From assembly GCA_052273625.1 (NCBI GenBank), contig DAVZHW010000005.1:1-64000 (forward strand): 64,000 bases of DNA. Direction: 5' to 3'. This stretch comes from Fimenecus sp052273625 (lineage in GTDB: Bacteria > Bacillota > Clostridia > Oscillospirales > Acutalibacteraceae). Position 1 is the first letter of the stretch. Each line of letters begins with the position of its first letter. Positions 49,844-58,538 of the stretch are shown piece by piece. Made by a program: the position numbers and the translations under genes. Below the pieces are notes generated by a model. That model had not been told where the DNA came from. It made no database searches and saw nothing but the letters and a program-made list of their open reading frames with translations.

Positions 49844-51217
49844 TTACTTCTTATCGTAGTATTCGTCAAGAAGCTCGTCGCTGACACGCTTTAACTCACT
49901 TCTCGGGAATATTCTCAAAAGACGCCAGCCTATATCGAGTGTTTCCTCGATAGTTCTGTCGGTTTCAAAGCTCTGGTTTACATATTCGTTTTCAAACTCG
50001 TCGGCAAACTTTGCGTAAAGTTTATCCATATCCGTCAAAGCCGCTTCGCCGAGGACTACCATAAGCTCTTTTGCATCTTTACCTCTTGCGTAAGCCGAGA
50101 AAAGCTGGTTCATTGTGTTTGAATGGTCTTTTCTCGTTTTGCCCTCGCCGATACCCTTGTCTTTAAGTCTTGAAAGCGACGGAAGAACATCAATCGGAGG
50201 CATAATTCCACGACGGTAAAGGTCACGGGAAAGGATAATCTGTCCCTCTGTGATATACCCCGTAAGGTCGGGAATGGGGTGAGTTTTATCGTCCTCGGGC
50301 ATTGAAAGAATCGGTATCATTGTGATACTGCCGTCCTTGCCCTTTTGTCTGCCTGCACGCTCATATATGGACGCAAGGTCCGTGTACATATAGCCGGGAT
50401 AGCCACGCCTGCCGGGAACTTCCTTTCTTGCGGCGGAAACCTCACGCAACGCATCTGCATAGTTTGTAATGTCCGTCATAATAACAAGGACGTGCATGCC
50501 CTTATCGAATGCAAGGTATTCTGCGGCTGTAAGCGCCATTCTCGGTGTAGCAATTCTTTCGATTGCAGGGTCGTTTGCAAGGTTTGAGAACATAACCGTT
50601 CTGTCGATTGCGCCCGTTTCCTTAAAGGAACGGATAAAGAAGTTTGACTCCTCAAAGGTAATACCCATTGCGGCAAATACAACGGCGAATTTTTCGTCCT
50701 TGCCTCTGACCTTTGCCTGTCTTGCTATCTGTGCGGCAAGCTGTGCGTGAGGAAGACCCGAAGCTGAGAAAATGGGAAGCTTCTGACCTCTTACAAGCGT
50801 GTTAAGTCCGTCGATTGCGGAAACGCCTGTCTGTATGAACTCCTGCGGATATGCTCTCGCAGCGGGGTTCATCGGAAGTCCGTTAACATTCATTCTCTTT
50901 TCGGGGATAATTTCGGGACCGCCGTCAATAGGTCTGCCCAAGCCGTCAAAGACTCTGCCGAGCATATCCTCTGATACGCCGAGCTCCATCATTCTGCCCA
51001 AAAATCTAACCTTACTGTTTGAAAGGTTGATACCCGTTGAGGGCTCAAACAGCTGAACAAGTGCATCCGTGCCGTTGATTTCAAGCACCTTACAACGTCT
51101 TGTCTCGCCGTTTGCAAGCTCTATTTCGCCGAGCTCGTCATACTTGACGTTTTCAACCTCACGAACAAGCATAAGAGGACCTGTTACTTCTTCGACTGTT
51201 CTGTATTCCTTCGGCAT
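49844..51217 (-). CDS. atpB: V/A-type ATP synthase subunit B
   Basis: A 457-residue non-catalytic nucleotide-binding subunit of the A3B3 hexamer. It lacks a proper Walker A motif (the region reads PIFSASGLPHAQLAAQIARQ), as expected for B, and carries VIMTDITNYADALREVSAARKEVPGRRGYPGYMYTDL. Its start overlaps the stop of subunit A (TGATG), indicating translational coupling. Confidence 0.97.
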   Translation of the reverse strand: MPKEYRTVEEVTGPLMLVREVENVKYDELGEIELANGETRRCKVLEINGTDALVQLFEPSTGINLSNSKVRFLGRMMELGVSEDMLGRVFDGLGRPIDGGPEIIPEKRMNVNGLPMNPAARAYPQEFIQTGVSAIDGLNTLVRGQKLPIFSASGLPHAQLAAQIARQAKVRGKDEKFAVVFAAMGITFEESNFFIRSFKETGAIDRTVMFSNLANDPAIERIATPRMALTAAEYLAFDKGMHVLVIMTDITNYADALREVSAARKEVPGRRGYPGYMYTDLASIYERAGRQKGKDGSITMIPILSMPEDDKTHPIPDLTGYITEGQIILSRDLYRRGIMPPIDVLPSLSRLKDKGIGEGKTRKDHSNTMNQLFSAYARGKDAKELMVVLGEAALTDMDKLYAKFADEFENEYVNQSFETDRTIEETLDIGWRLLRIFPRSELKRVSDELLDEYYDKK

Positions 51218-52989
51218 CAGAATTCCTCCTTTGCATTGATAACGTCAGCGATTTCTTTTGCCAAGCGTTCAAGAATTTGCTTGTATTCGCTGTCGATATT
51301 TTCTTCTTTTACATACTTAAATCTGCCTATTGCCTCTCTTACGGGGATTGCGACAAGCTTTTCAATGTCTGCACCCTTTGTGAGAGCCTCGTTTGAAGCG
51401 TCAAAATACGAAAGCACAAGGCTCATCATATAATACTGCTTTTTAAGTGAGGAATATGTGTCAACCTCGTGGAAAGCAAGCTGATGGAGGAAGTCCTCAC
51501 GAATACTTCTTGCCGCTTCCATTTTAAGTCTGTCGGAGGGAGAAAGTGCGTCCATACCGACAAGCTTAACGATTTCGTCAAGCGAAGCCTCATCCGAAAG
51601 TATGCCCATCATTCTTGTTCTGAGCTTCATCCACTCGGGATTTACATTCTTGTTAAACCATGCGCCGAGGTCGTCTGCATAAAGCGAATATGACGTAAGC
51701 CAGTTTATTGCGGGGAAATGACGCTTGTAAGCAAGTGCCGAATCAAGTCCCCAGAATACCTTGACAATTCTCAAGGTAGCCTGCGAAACAGGCTCTGAAA
51801 TATCACCGCCGGGAGGCGATACCGCACCGATAACGGAAAGCGCACCCTCCTGATCTGTTGAACCTAAGACCTCTACCCTGCCTGCACGCTCATAGAACTG
51901 TGCAAGTCTTGAGCCGAGGTATGCAGGATAGCCCTCCTCGCCGGGCATTTCCTCAAGTCGTCCCGACATTTCACGAAGAGCCTCCGCCCAACGTGAGGTC
52001 GAGTCAGCCATAAGCGCTACCGAATATCCCATATCTCTGAAATATTCTGCGATTGTGATACCTGTATAAATAGATGCCTCACGGGCAGCAACAGGCATAT
52101 CCGAGGTGTTTGCGATAAGCACCGTTCTCTCCATAAGAGATTTGCCTGTGTGCGGGTCGATAAGCTCGGGGAACTCATTCAAAACATCAGTCATTTCGTT
52201 TCCACGCTCACCGCAGCCGATATATACAACTATATCAGCCTCCGCCCATTTTGCAAGCTGGTGCTGTGTAACCGTTTTACCGCTTCCGAACGGACCGGGG
52301 ATAGCCGCAACACCGCCCTTTGCTATCGGGAAAAGCGTATCGACAACTCTCTGTCCCGTGATAAGCGGCATATCGGGGGGAAGCTTTTTCTTATACGGTC
52401 TGCCTCGTCTTACAGGCCATTTCTGCATAAGCTTAAGCGGAACGGTAGTGCCGTTTTCGGTTTCGATTGCGCCGATTTTATCCACAACCGTATAGTCGCC
52501 CTCTTTAATGGACTTAATTTTACCCTCAACGCCGAACGGAACCATTATTTTATGTCTGACAATATCGGTTTCCTGAACATATCCGACCTCGTCACCTGCA
52601 CGAACTTCGTCGCCTGCCGAAACAGTCGGGAAGAAATGCCACTTAGTATCTCTTGAAAGTGACGGAACTTCGATACCTCTTGTAAGGCTGTTGCCCGCAA
52701 TTTCCATTATCTTTTCAAGCGGTCTTTGAATACCGTCGAATATACCTTTAATAAGTCCCGGTCCCAATTCAACGCTCAAAGGCTCGTTGGTTGACTCGAC
52801 CGGTTCGCCCGTGCCGAGTCCTGCAGTGTCCTCATACACCTGAATTGAAGCCTTATCGCCGTGCATTTCGATAATCTCGCCGATAAGTCTGTGCTCGCTT
52901 ACACGAACAACGTCGAACATATTGGCGTCTCTCATATTCTCAGCCACGACAAGCGGACCCGATACTTTTAAGATTGTACCTTTACTCAT
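51217..52989 (-). CDS. atpA: V/A-type ATP synthase catalytic subunit A
   Basis: About 590 residues from the ATG at 52989; an upstream in-frame GTG would overlap the AAGGGTGG ribosome binding site. Catalytic subunit with Walker A GPFGSGKTVTQHQ, then GCGERGNEMTDVL (catalytic Glu) and Walker B-region SVALMADSTSRWAEALRE. The 90-residue non-homologous insertion typical of A subunits is present (MVPFGVEGKIKSI to PVRRGRPYKKKLPP). It hydrolyses or makes ATP in the head of the rotary enzyme. Confidence 0.97.
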   Translation of the reverse strand: MSKGTILKVSGPLVVAENMRDANMFDVVRVSEHRLIGEIIEMHGDKASIQVYEDTAGLGTGEPVESTNEPLSVELGPGLIKGIFDGIQRPLEKIMEIAGNSLTRGIEVPSLSRDTKWHFFPTVSAGDEVRAGDEVGYVQETDIVRHKIMVPFGVEGKIKSIKEGDYTVVDKIGAIETENGTTVPLKLMQKWPVRRGRPYKKKLPPDMPLITGQRVVDTLFPIAKGGVAAIPGPFGSGKTVTQHQLAKWAEADIVVYIGCGERGNEMTDVLNEFPELIDPHTGKSLMERTVLIANTSDMPVAAREASIYTGITIAEYFRDMGYSVALMADSTSRWAEALREMSGRLEEMPGEEGYPAYLGSRLAQFYERAGRVEVLGSTDQEGALSVIGAVSPPGGDISEPVSQATLRIVKVFWGLDSALAYKRHFPAINWLTSYSLYADDLGAWFNKNVNPEWMKLRTRMMGILSDEASLDEIVKLVGMDALSPSDRLKMEAARSIREDFLHQLAFHEVDTYSSLKKQYYMMSLVLSYFDASNEALTKGADIEKLVAIPVREAIGRFKYVKEENIDSEYKQILERLAKEIADVINAKEEF

Positions 52990-53019
52990 TTTATTTTTTA
53001 CCACCCTTCAAGGTTTGGT

Positions 53020-53334
53020 TTACTTTACAATATCAGAGCCTACTGCTCTTTCGACAAAGCTGCTGACCTGCTTCATTCCTATGCCCGTGTTTCCGTAAAC
53101 TCCGGGTATGGGAATAATTGACGGTAACGGTTTGTCCTTATATCTTTCGATTTCCGCATCAATCTGCGAATAAACGGCTTCGGTTATAAATATAACCGCA
53201 TATCCGCCGTCTGCAAGGCGACGAAGCGTTTTTACAGTCGCGGTCAAATCGTCGTCGGTCGGGAAAATATCAACTCCGATACTTGCGAAGCCGTAAATAC
53301 TGTCCCTGTCGCCCATTGCGGCAATTTTATACAT
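53020..53334 (-). CDS. atpF: V/A-type ATP synthase subunit F
   Basis: About 104 residues with the small Rossmann-like fold of subunit F: YKIAAMGDRDSIYGFASIGVD at the start and YAVIFITEAVYSQIDAEIERY and PGVYGNTGIGMKQVSSFVER further on. It binds subunit D in the rotor stalk. The start is uncertain: ATG at 53334 overlaps the end of subunit C by eight bases, and a GTG at 53343 is an alternative. It lies between C and A, the standard place. Confidence 0.92.
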   Translation of the reverse strand: MYKIAAMGDRDSIYGFASIGVDIFPTDDDLTATVKTLRRLADGGYAVIFITEAVYSQIDAEIERYKDKPLPSIIPIPGVYGNTGIGMKQVSSFVERAVGSDIVK

Positions 53335-54295
53335 ACAGCTCACGCATCCTTTCTCTTATAACCTCATCCGAAGCCTCGCTCAATTTTGCCGAAAGAATAA
53401 TTCTCAAGCACTTAATCTCGGTTTCGTTTGCAACATAATAGCCTGCAAGCGGACTTATACCGAACACTGTCATTTTCGCCTGCTTCATTGTCTTTATAAG
53501 CTCGTCATCGCAGAGCTTTTCGAACGCAGATGTGCCTTTTTCAAAAGCCGCAGCATATTTTGAAAGTCCGTTTGAGTTGAGATATTGCAAAAAGTCGTTC
53601 TCTCCCGACATAACCGCCGAAACAAGACTGTCCTTTGAAAGAATCGGACTTCCGCAGACGGCATTTTTAACAAAGTTTTCGTTTTTCTTTGTCTTAATGC
53701 AACGGTAAGCGGTTTTCAAATCACACGCTGTACTCATTTCATAAGCGTACTTTTTGAGGGTTTCATCCTCCTCGTTTTCCGCATACGAAAGTATAGCTTC
53801 AAGCGTTCCGACATCCGTAATTATATCGCAATACTGACCGTTGCCCGTTTTGGTTATGGCGTCAAATGCTTTTTTTGCGGTTTCTCGCATAATCTCGGGT
53901 AAATCCGCAAAACGTCTTTCCTTTATCGCCTCAAGCATTTTTTCGGGGTCATAGACGCAGGGGGAAACAAAATATTTACTCGCATCATCGTTTATGACCT
54001 CGGATTTAATAATCGCTTTAAGGTTTTGAAAGTCGTTTTTAATTATCAGCATATTAAGGCTTTTTGCCTCGGGCGCACTTTTCGCAACTCTGTCCCAGAC
54101 CTCCGAAAGTCTGTCGTCGAGCATCTTTGAAAAATCGTTTCCGTCGGGCTTTTCGTAGCCTTTTTCAGTCAAAAGTGCAATCGCCTTTTTATAATCGGGA
54201 GCGTTTATTAACTGTTCCAAATCAGACTCTTTAAGCAGGTTTTCCTCACTTACACGAAGTGCCGACACCGCATAAAGATAATCCTGTGTTTTCAT
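53327..54295 (-). CDS. atpC: V/A-type ATP synthase subunit C (d/AC39)
   Basis: A 322-residue, almost wholly helical protein of the d/AC39 family, the funnel-shaped piece that seats the central stalk on the K ring. It opens with QDYLYAVSALRVSEENLLKE and LINAPDYKKAIALLTEKGY, and ends with PLAGYYVANETEIKCLRIIL and REMRELYV-like RERMRELYV. It follows subunit E by 17 bases and overlaps F. Confidence 0.93.
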   Translation of the reverse strand: MKTQDYLYAVSALRVSEENLLKESDLEQLINAPDYKKAIALLTEKGYEKPDGNDFSKMLDDRLSEVWDRVAKSAPEAKSLNMLIIKNDFQNLKAIIKSEVINDDASKYFVSPCVYDPEKMLEAIKERRFADLPEIMRETAKKAFDAITKTGNGQYCDIITDVGTLEAILSYAENEEDETLKKYAYEMSTACDLKTAYRCIKTKKNENFVKNAVCGSPILSKDSLVSAVMSGENDFLQYLNSNGLSKYAAAFEKGTSAFEKLCDDELIKTMKQAKMTVFGISPLAGYYVANETEIKCLRIILSAKLSEASDEVIRERMRELYV

Positions 54296-54312
54296 AACGC
54301 TTCCCTCCTTTA

Positions 54313-54900
54313 TCAGTTGAATAACATTTCATTGAGAGTGTCTCTCAATTCTTCCCTTTTAGCCGAAGCAACGGCATCAAAGGAACAGTTTATGTCAATA
54401 TCCCCATAGACGAGAATAAAACCGCTGTCAATATCCGCACTCTGTCCGAGTGATATTTTATATCCTCTTTTAAGCGCATTGTTTATGCTGTCGATAAAGT
54501 TCGACGGCAGCTTTTCCGTGTCCTCTTCGGAAAGACGGAGAACGCCCTCGCCCTTTCTGACATTTTTAAGAATAAGTCCTTTAAGGATTTCAAAATATTC
54601 CTTTTTCGGAAGAGCCTTGATAACCTCAAGCGCTCTCTCAAGGGTTGACGAGATAATATCAAGCTTACCCTCAAGAATTATTCTGCTTTTTGTCATTGAA
54701 ACGGAGGCTTCTATTGCGCCGTCATGCTCTGCAACCTTTTTGTCAACGGAAGCCCTTGCGTTAGCTATATTCTCCTGCGCTTTGGCACTTGCGGCATCGA
54801 TAATCTCCTGCGCATGCTTTTGTGCCTGCTCGGTTATTTCACGGCAGCGGTCATTTGAATCCTGTTCTATTGTAGAAAGTATCTTTTCAAGACCTGTCAT
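54313..54900 (-). CDS. atpE: V/A-type ATP synthase subunit E
   Basis: A 195-residue peripheral-stalk subunit. The N-terminal 90 residues are a charged helix suited to pairing with subunit G/H (GLEKILSTIEQDSNDRCREI, QKHAQEIIDAASAKAQENI). The C-terminal domain is alpha/beta with LSEEDTEKLPSNFIDSIN and DSGFILVYGDIDINCSFDAV. It lies between K and C. Confidence 0.92.
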   Translation of the reverse strand: MTGLEKILSTIEQDSNDRCREITEQAQKHAQEIIDAASAKAQENIANARASVDKKVAEHDGAIEASVSMTKSRIILEGKLDIISSTLERALEVIKALPKKEYFEILKGLILKNVRKGEGVLRLSEEDTEKLPSNFIDSINNALKRGYKISLGQSADIDSGFILVYGDIDINCSFDAVASAKREELRDTLNEMLFN

Positions 54901-54912
54901 AGAAATAACTCC

Positions 54913-55389
54913 TTAGAATTTCAATCTCAAAATCATGAGAAGTGATGTAAGAAGAGCAAGCACGGCATAAGTCTCAACCATTGCGGAAAGAACCATTGCT
55001 TTACTCTGCTCTGCGGGCTTCTTGGCAACTACCGAAACGCCGGAAGCGGCAACTCTTGCCTGACCGATTGCCGAGAAATAGCCGACGAACGCCATCGGAA
55101 GACAAGCAGCCAAAATCTGAAGTCCCTGCGCCGTTGTAAGCTCAACGGGAGTACCGCTCAAAAGCTTAATCTTAATCATTACCATAATTGCTGTGATAAA
55201 GCCGTAAAGTCCCTGTGTACCGGGAAGAATCTGAAGAATAAGTACCTTTGTGAATTTTGACGGATCCTCCGAAACAAGACCTGCGGCAGCCTCACCGACC
55301 ATACCTACGCCCTTTGCAGAACCCATACCGCTTAAAAATGCTGCGAGAGCTGCGCCTGCGATAGCAAATACCAAACCTAAATTAGCCAT
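54913..55389 (-). CDS. atpK: V/A-type ATP synthase membrane rotor subunit K, Na+-type residues
   Basis: A 158-residue, four-helix proteolipid formed by two fused hairpins. It begins LVFAIAGAALAAFLSGMGSA and has SAKGVGMVGEAAAGL in the first hairpin. The ion site of the E. hirae Na+-ATPase (Leu, Thr64, Gln65, Gln110, Glu139 in that protein) is matched here by Leu55, Thr58, Gln59 (LPGTQGLYG), Gln110 (AIGQARV) and Glu139 (VETYAVL). Only the second hairpin has the carboxylate, as in that enzyme. This predicts Na+ coupling. It overlaps the end of subunit I by eight bases. Confidence 0.95.
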   Translation of the reverse strand: MANLGLVFAIAGAALAAFLSGMGSAKGVGMVGEAAAGLVSEDPSKFTKVLILQILPGTQGLYGFITAIMVMIKIKLLSGTPVELTTAQGLQILAACLPMAFVGYFSAIGQARVAASGVSVVAKKPAEQSKAMVLSAMVETYAVLALLTSLLMILRLKF

Positions 55390-57364
55390 TATTATTTTCC
55401 TCCTTGAGTTTGAATGTTGAAGAATTTACTTTAAGAGGGGTAAAGGCTCTTCCGCCGCCCTCATAAAACCTTGAGAAGAACTCGACATACTGCAAACGGT
55501 TTGTGTGAACATAAGCGCCGATTATATTTATGCCGAAGTTGATTGTGTGTCCTAAAATGAACACAACTGTAAATAATATTGTTTTAACGACCATATTCTC
55601 GGGAAGTGTACCCATAAGGTTTACAACGCTTCCGATAATACCCGTTACAAGTCCGAGCGCCAACAATCTCGAATACGAAAGCACATCGCTTAAATATCCC
55701 GAAATTGTATTGTAAAGTGCGTAAAGACCTGAACCCAACTTTCCGAATACGCCCTTTGACGAGCGACCTGCCGTGAGAATTATAAGCACAACACCCACAA
55801 GCGCACAATACTTGCCGACTGTCTTATAAATGTCGGGTACTTCGATTATCATTCCCGCACAAATCGGAGCTGCACCGCCGACTGCGAGATAAACAGAAAG
55901 CACGTCGCATATCGCACCGAAGCGGTCGCCCTGCTTCCATTCAAGGTAGCCCTTGATAGCAAGTCCTACAAACAGATGAACGATACCGAACAGGAAGCAC
56001 CAAAGCATCGTTGTCATAAGGTCGTCGCCCTGCGGATTGAGCCATAAGTACAATCGCATTTCGGGAAGTCCGAGATAATTTGTTCTGATGACATTTATCA
56101 AGTCTCCGAAGAAGCTGCCGAACATTATGCCCCAGAACATTGTCGATATTCCGCAGAAAAAGTACATCATAACCGTCTTTTTCTTGTTGCCCTCGGGCTT
56201 GCATTTAAGCAGTATAAACGCCGTTGCGATAACCATTAACAGTCCGTAGCCTGCATCCGAGAACATCATTCCGAAGAACAGATAATAGAAAAACGACATT
56301 ATTGCGTTCGGGTCAATATCATTCTTGCCGGGGAGAGAATACATTTCCGTTATTCCCTCAACGCCTGCTGCAAAAGAATTATTTTCGAGCAAGACAGGAA
56401 CATCCTCGTCCTCCTCGGGCTCTGAAAGCGTAATTGCGACGGTAAATTTATTTTCAAGCTGTTCAACCGTTTTTTCGGCGTACTTTTCGGGGATATATCC
56501 CGAGAGATAAAGCACATTGTCCGAAAGTGAGACCTTTTTGAACTGCTCGTACTTATCCGCCCTCATTGTGAAATAGTCAATCAGGAAATCTATAGCTTCG
56601 TGTGCAGATGCCATAGCGGCTATCTCGCTTTGCGCTTCCAAAATTTGTTTATCCAATTCATTGATGGTTATACGGTTTTCCTTGAGCATTTCCTTCGGAG
56701 TTTTATCGGAAATTTCCGTAGGTCGCACAAATCCCATTGACCTCAACGCTTCCGTAACGGTATTCGCATCCTTTTTAAGACACATAATCACCGCACAAGA
56801 CTGCATTTCGGATGTATATACGACTTCTGTTTCGATAGCCTCGATTTCAGGAATACGCTCTGCCAACGCCTCCTTGATCGATGCGTCGGTCTGACTGTCG
56901 GGGAATGTTCCTATAAGCACCGTAACATACCTTGTTGATTTGAACTTTGTCGGTATGTCAAGGTCTTTCCAAACCTCAAGAGCCTCATTGGAGGTTTTGA
57001 GCCTTATCTGCTGTGCGTGAGCGTTGTCGATAGACTTTTGAGCGCCCAATATGTCATAGCACATATTCATCGTTTTATCCGCCGACTCGGACATATCGAG
57101 AAATTTTGACATTTCCATTTCCCGTGGCGGCTTAAAGGAGTCAACAAGCGACTTCTTTTCGGGCACATATTGAGAGAGTGTTTCCTTTGCCTTTTTCGCA
57201 GTTTGAGTAAACCGTTCAAGCTGTGAAATATTATAATCGGTATCGGGATTTAACATTCCGTCGGGAAGCTCGTGGCTTGTCAACTCAACCATTCCCTTGC
57301 GCTGCAAAAAGTCGATTACCTTTTTGCTTTCATGCATGGTTGCAACAAGCTCGATTTTTTTCAT
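55382..57364 (-). CDS. atpI: V/A-type ATP synthase subunit I (a subunit)
   Basis: A 660-residue subunit that carries the ion half-channels. The N-terminal 330 residues are soluble, with coiled-coil arms (KKIELVATMHESKKVIDFLQ, then RENRITINELDKQILEAQSE). The C-terminal half has about seven to eight membrane helices, with FFYYLFFGMMFSDAGYGLLM, SYLSDVLSYSRLLALGLVTG (conserved Arg for ion passage) and GHTINFGINIIGAYVHTNRL. It is second in the operon, 63 bases after subunit G/H. Confidence 0.96.
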   Translation of the reverse strand: MKKIELVATMHESKKVIDFLQRKGMVELTSHELPDGMLNPDTDYNISQLERFTQTAKKAKETLSQYVPEKKSLVDSFKPPREMEMSKFLDMSESADKTMNMCYDILGAQKSIDNAHAQQIRLKTSNEALEVWKDLDIPTKFKSTRYVTVLIGTFPDSQTDASIKEALAERIPEIEAIETEVVYTSEMQSCAVIMCLKKDANTVTEALRSMGFVRPTEISDKTPKEMLKENRITINELDKQILEAQSEIAAMASAHEAIDFLIDYFTMRADKYEQFKKVSLSDNVLYLSGYIPEKYAEKTVEQLENKFTVAITLSEPEEDEDVPVLLENNSFAAGVEGITEMYSLPGKNDIDPNAIMSFFYYLFFGMMFSDAGYGLLMVIATAFILLKCKPEGNKKKTVMMYFFCGISTMFWGIMFGSFFGDLINVIRTNYLGLPEMRLYLWLNPQGDDLMTTMLWCFLFGIVHLFVGLAIKGYLEWKQGDRFGAICDVLSVYLAVGGAAPICAGMIIEVPDIYKTVGKYCALVGVVLIILTAGRSSKGVFGKLGSGLYALYNTISGYLSDVLSYSRLLALGLVTGIIGSVVNLMGTLPENMVVKTILFTVVFILGHTINFGINIIGAYVHTNRLQYVEFFSRFYEGGGRAFTPLKVNSSTFKLKEENNNG

Positions 57365-57427
57365 TTTGAGCTTTGCCGTATGTCATCACCTCGTTTCTTA
57401 TTTATTGATAACAGTAAAATCATCGGC

Positions 57428-57748
57428 TCAGTCAACAATTATGCTTCTGACCTTTCCGACCGTTTCGGAAAATTTTGCGTTAGCCTTTCCCTTGAGCACC
57501 TCAACAAAAGCACGGGCGTCCTTTTCCGCTTCGGCAACCGCCGTTTGACGACGTTCCTCGGAAAGCTTCAGCTGCTCGCTCTCATACACCTGTATTTGCT
57601 CAAGAGCGTCAAGCTCGATCTGCTTCGCCTTCTGCTTTGCCTCGTCGATAATTCTGTCCGCCTGCTCGCTTGCCGCCTGCTCATTAACCATTGTCTCGTG
57701 TTCCTTTGACAATACCTCGTCAAGCATTTTTGCTGCCATAGGCTTCAC
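57428..57748 (-). CDS. atpH: V/A-type ATP synthase subunit G/H (peripheral stalk)
   Basis: A 106-residue coiled-coil protein, rich in Ala, Glu, Lys and Gln (AASEQADRIIDEAKQKAKQI, LSEERRQTAVAEAEKDARAF), with the right-handed heptad-like pattern of the G/H subunit that pairs with E in the peripheral stalks. First gene of the operon, with AGAGGTG upstream. Sequence is low in complexity, so the call rests mainly on position and coiled-coil pattern. Confidence 0.88.
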   Translation of the reverse strand: MKPMAAKMLDEVLSKEHETMVNEQAASEQADRIIDEAKQKAKQIELDALEQIQVYESEQLKLSEERRQTAVAEAEKDARAFVEVLKGKANAKFSETVGKVRSIIVD

Positions 57749-57778
57749 CTCTTTTTCGCTTTATGCCATATTTCTTAT

Positions 57779-57807
57779 AGTATAGCACAACTTTACATAT
57801 ATTGTAA
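57779..57807 (-). promoter_or_regulatory. promoter of the V/A-type ATPase operon
   Basis: On the minus strand, TTACAA (57802-57807), 17 bases and TATACT (57779-57784) lie 30 bases before the first ATG. Confidence 0.6.
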
Positions 57808-57870
57808 TACTTTTTCGCCTAAACTGTATTAAACTTTTGTTAATTCCAATGATTATTTTATAGAAATATG

Positions 57871-57899
57871 TTGAATAATGTACACTTTTATAGTATAAT
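57871..57899 (+). promoter_or_regulatory. promoter of the TetR/CDF operon
   Basis: TTGAAT (57871-57876), 17 bases and a perfect TATAAT (57894-57899) lie 33 bases before the TetR ATG at 57933. Confidence 0.7.
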
Positions 57900-57932
57900 T
57901 GCTGATATAATAATAAAAAGGGAGTGCTATCA

Positions 57933-58520
57933 ATGGATAATCAAAAAATTGACGGCAGAGTCAGGCGCACAAAAAAGCTCTTGCGTGAGGGGCTTACAAA
58001 GCTGATGAAGGAAAAGAGCATTAAAAAAATCTCTGTCCGTGAACTGTCAGACCTTGTTGAGATAAACAGAGGTACCTTTTATCTTCATTACAAGGATATT
58101 TTTGACCTTGTTGAGCAAATCGAAAACGAGCTCTTTGAAGAATTCGAGAGCATTATCAATCAGTATTCCGCAAATTCACACAACTCAAGCCCATACCCCG
58201 TTTTTGTTGACTGCTGCAGATTTCTTGAAAAGAACAAGGACATCTGCTCTGCACTTTTGGGCAGCAACGGCGATATTGACTTTTCAATGAAGCTTAAAAG
58301 GTTTATGGCGGTGCGTTGCTTTGAGGAATTCACACGCTACAACCAAACATCGGCGTTTAAGGAAGAGTACAATTATATATACTCATTTTTTGAGGCAGGC
58401 GCAGTCGGCATAGTCAGATATTGGCTTACCGATACCTCGGATACAAGAAAAACACCCGAGGACGTCGCTCTTATGCTCGACCTTTTGTTCACAAAGGGCT
58501 TTTCGGGCTTTGTGAAATAA
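57933..58520 (+). CDS. TetR-family transcriptional regulator
   Basis: About 195 residues from the ATG at 57933 (AAAAGGGAG upstream). The N-terminal HTH is typical (RVRRTKKLLREGLTKLMKEK, ISVRELSDLVEINRGTFYLHYKDIFDLVEQIE). The C-terminal domain is of the TetR_C_7-like kind found in clostridial regulators, helical with CRFLEKNKDICSALLGSNGD. The ligand is unknown. The cation transporter gene follows after 18 bases, so it probably regulates that operon; it may also affect the divergent ATPase operon. Confidence 0.88.
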   Translation: MDNQKIDGRVRRTKKLLREGLTKLMKEKSIKKISVRELSDLVEINRGTFYLHYKDIFDLVEQIENELFEEFESIINQYSANSHNSSPYPVFVDCCRFLEKNKDICSALLGSNGDIDFSMKLKRFMAVRCFEEFTRYNQTSAFKEEYNYIYSFFEAGAVGIVRYWLTDTSDTRKTPEDVALMLDLLFTKGFSGFVK

Positions 58521-58538
58521 ATTCTTTGAAGGTATACT

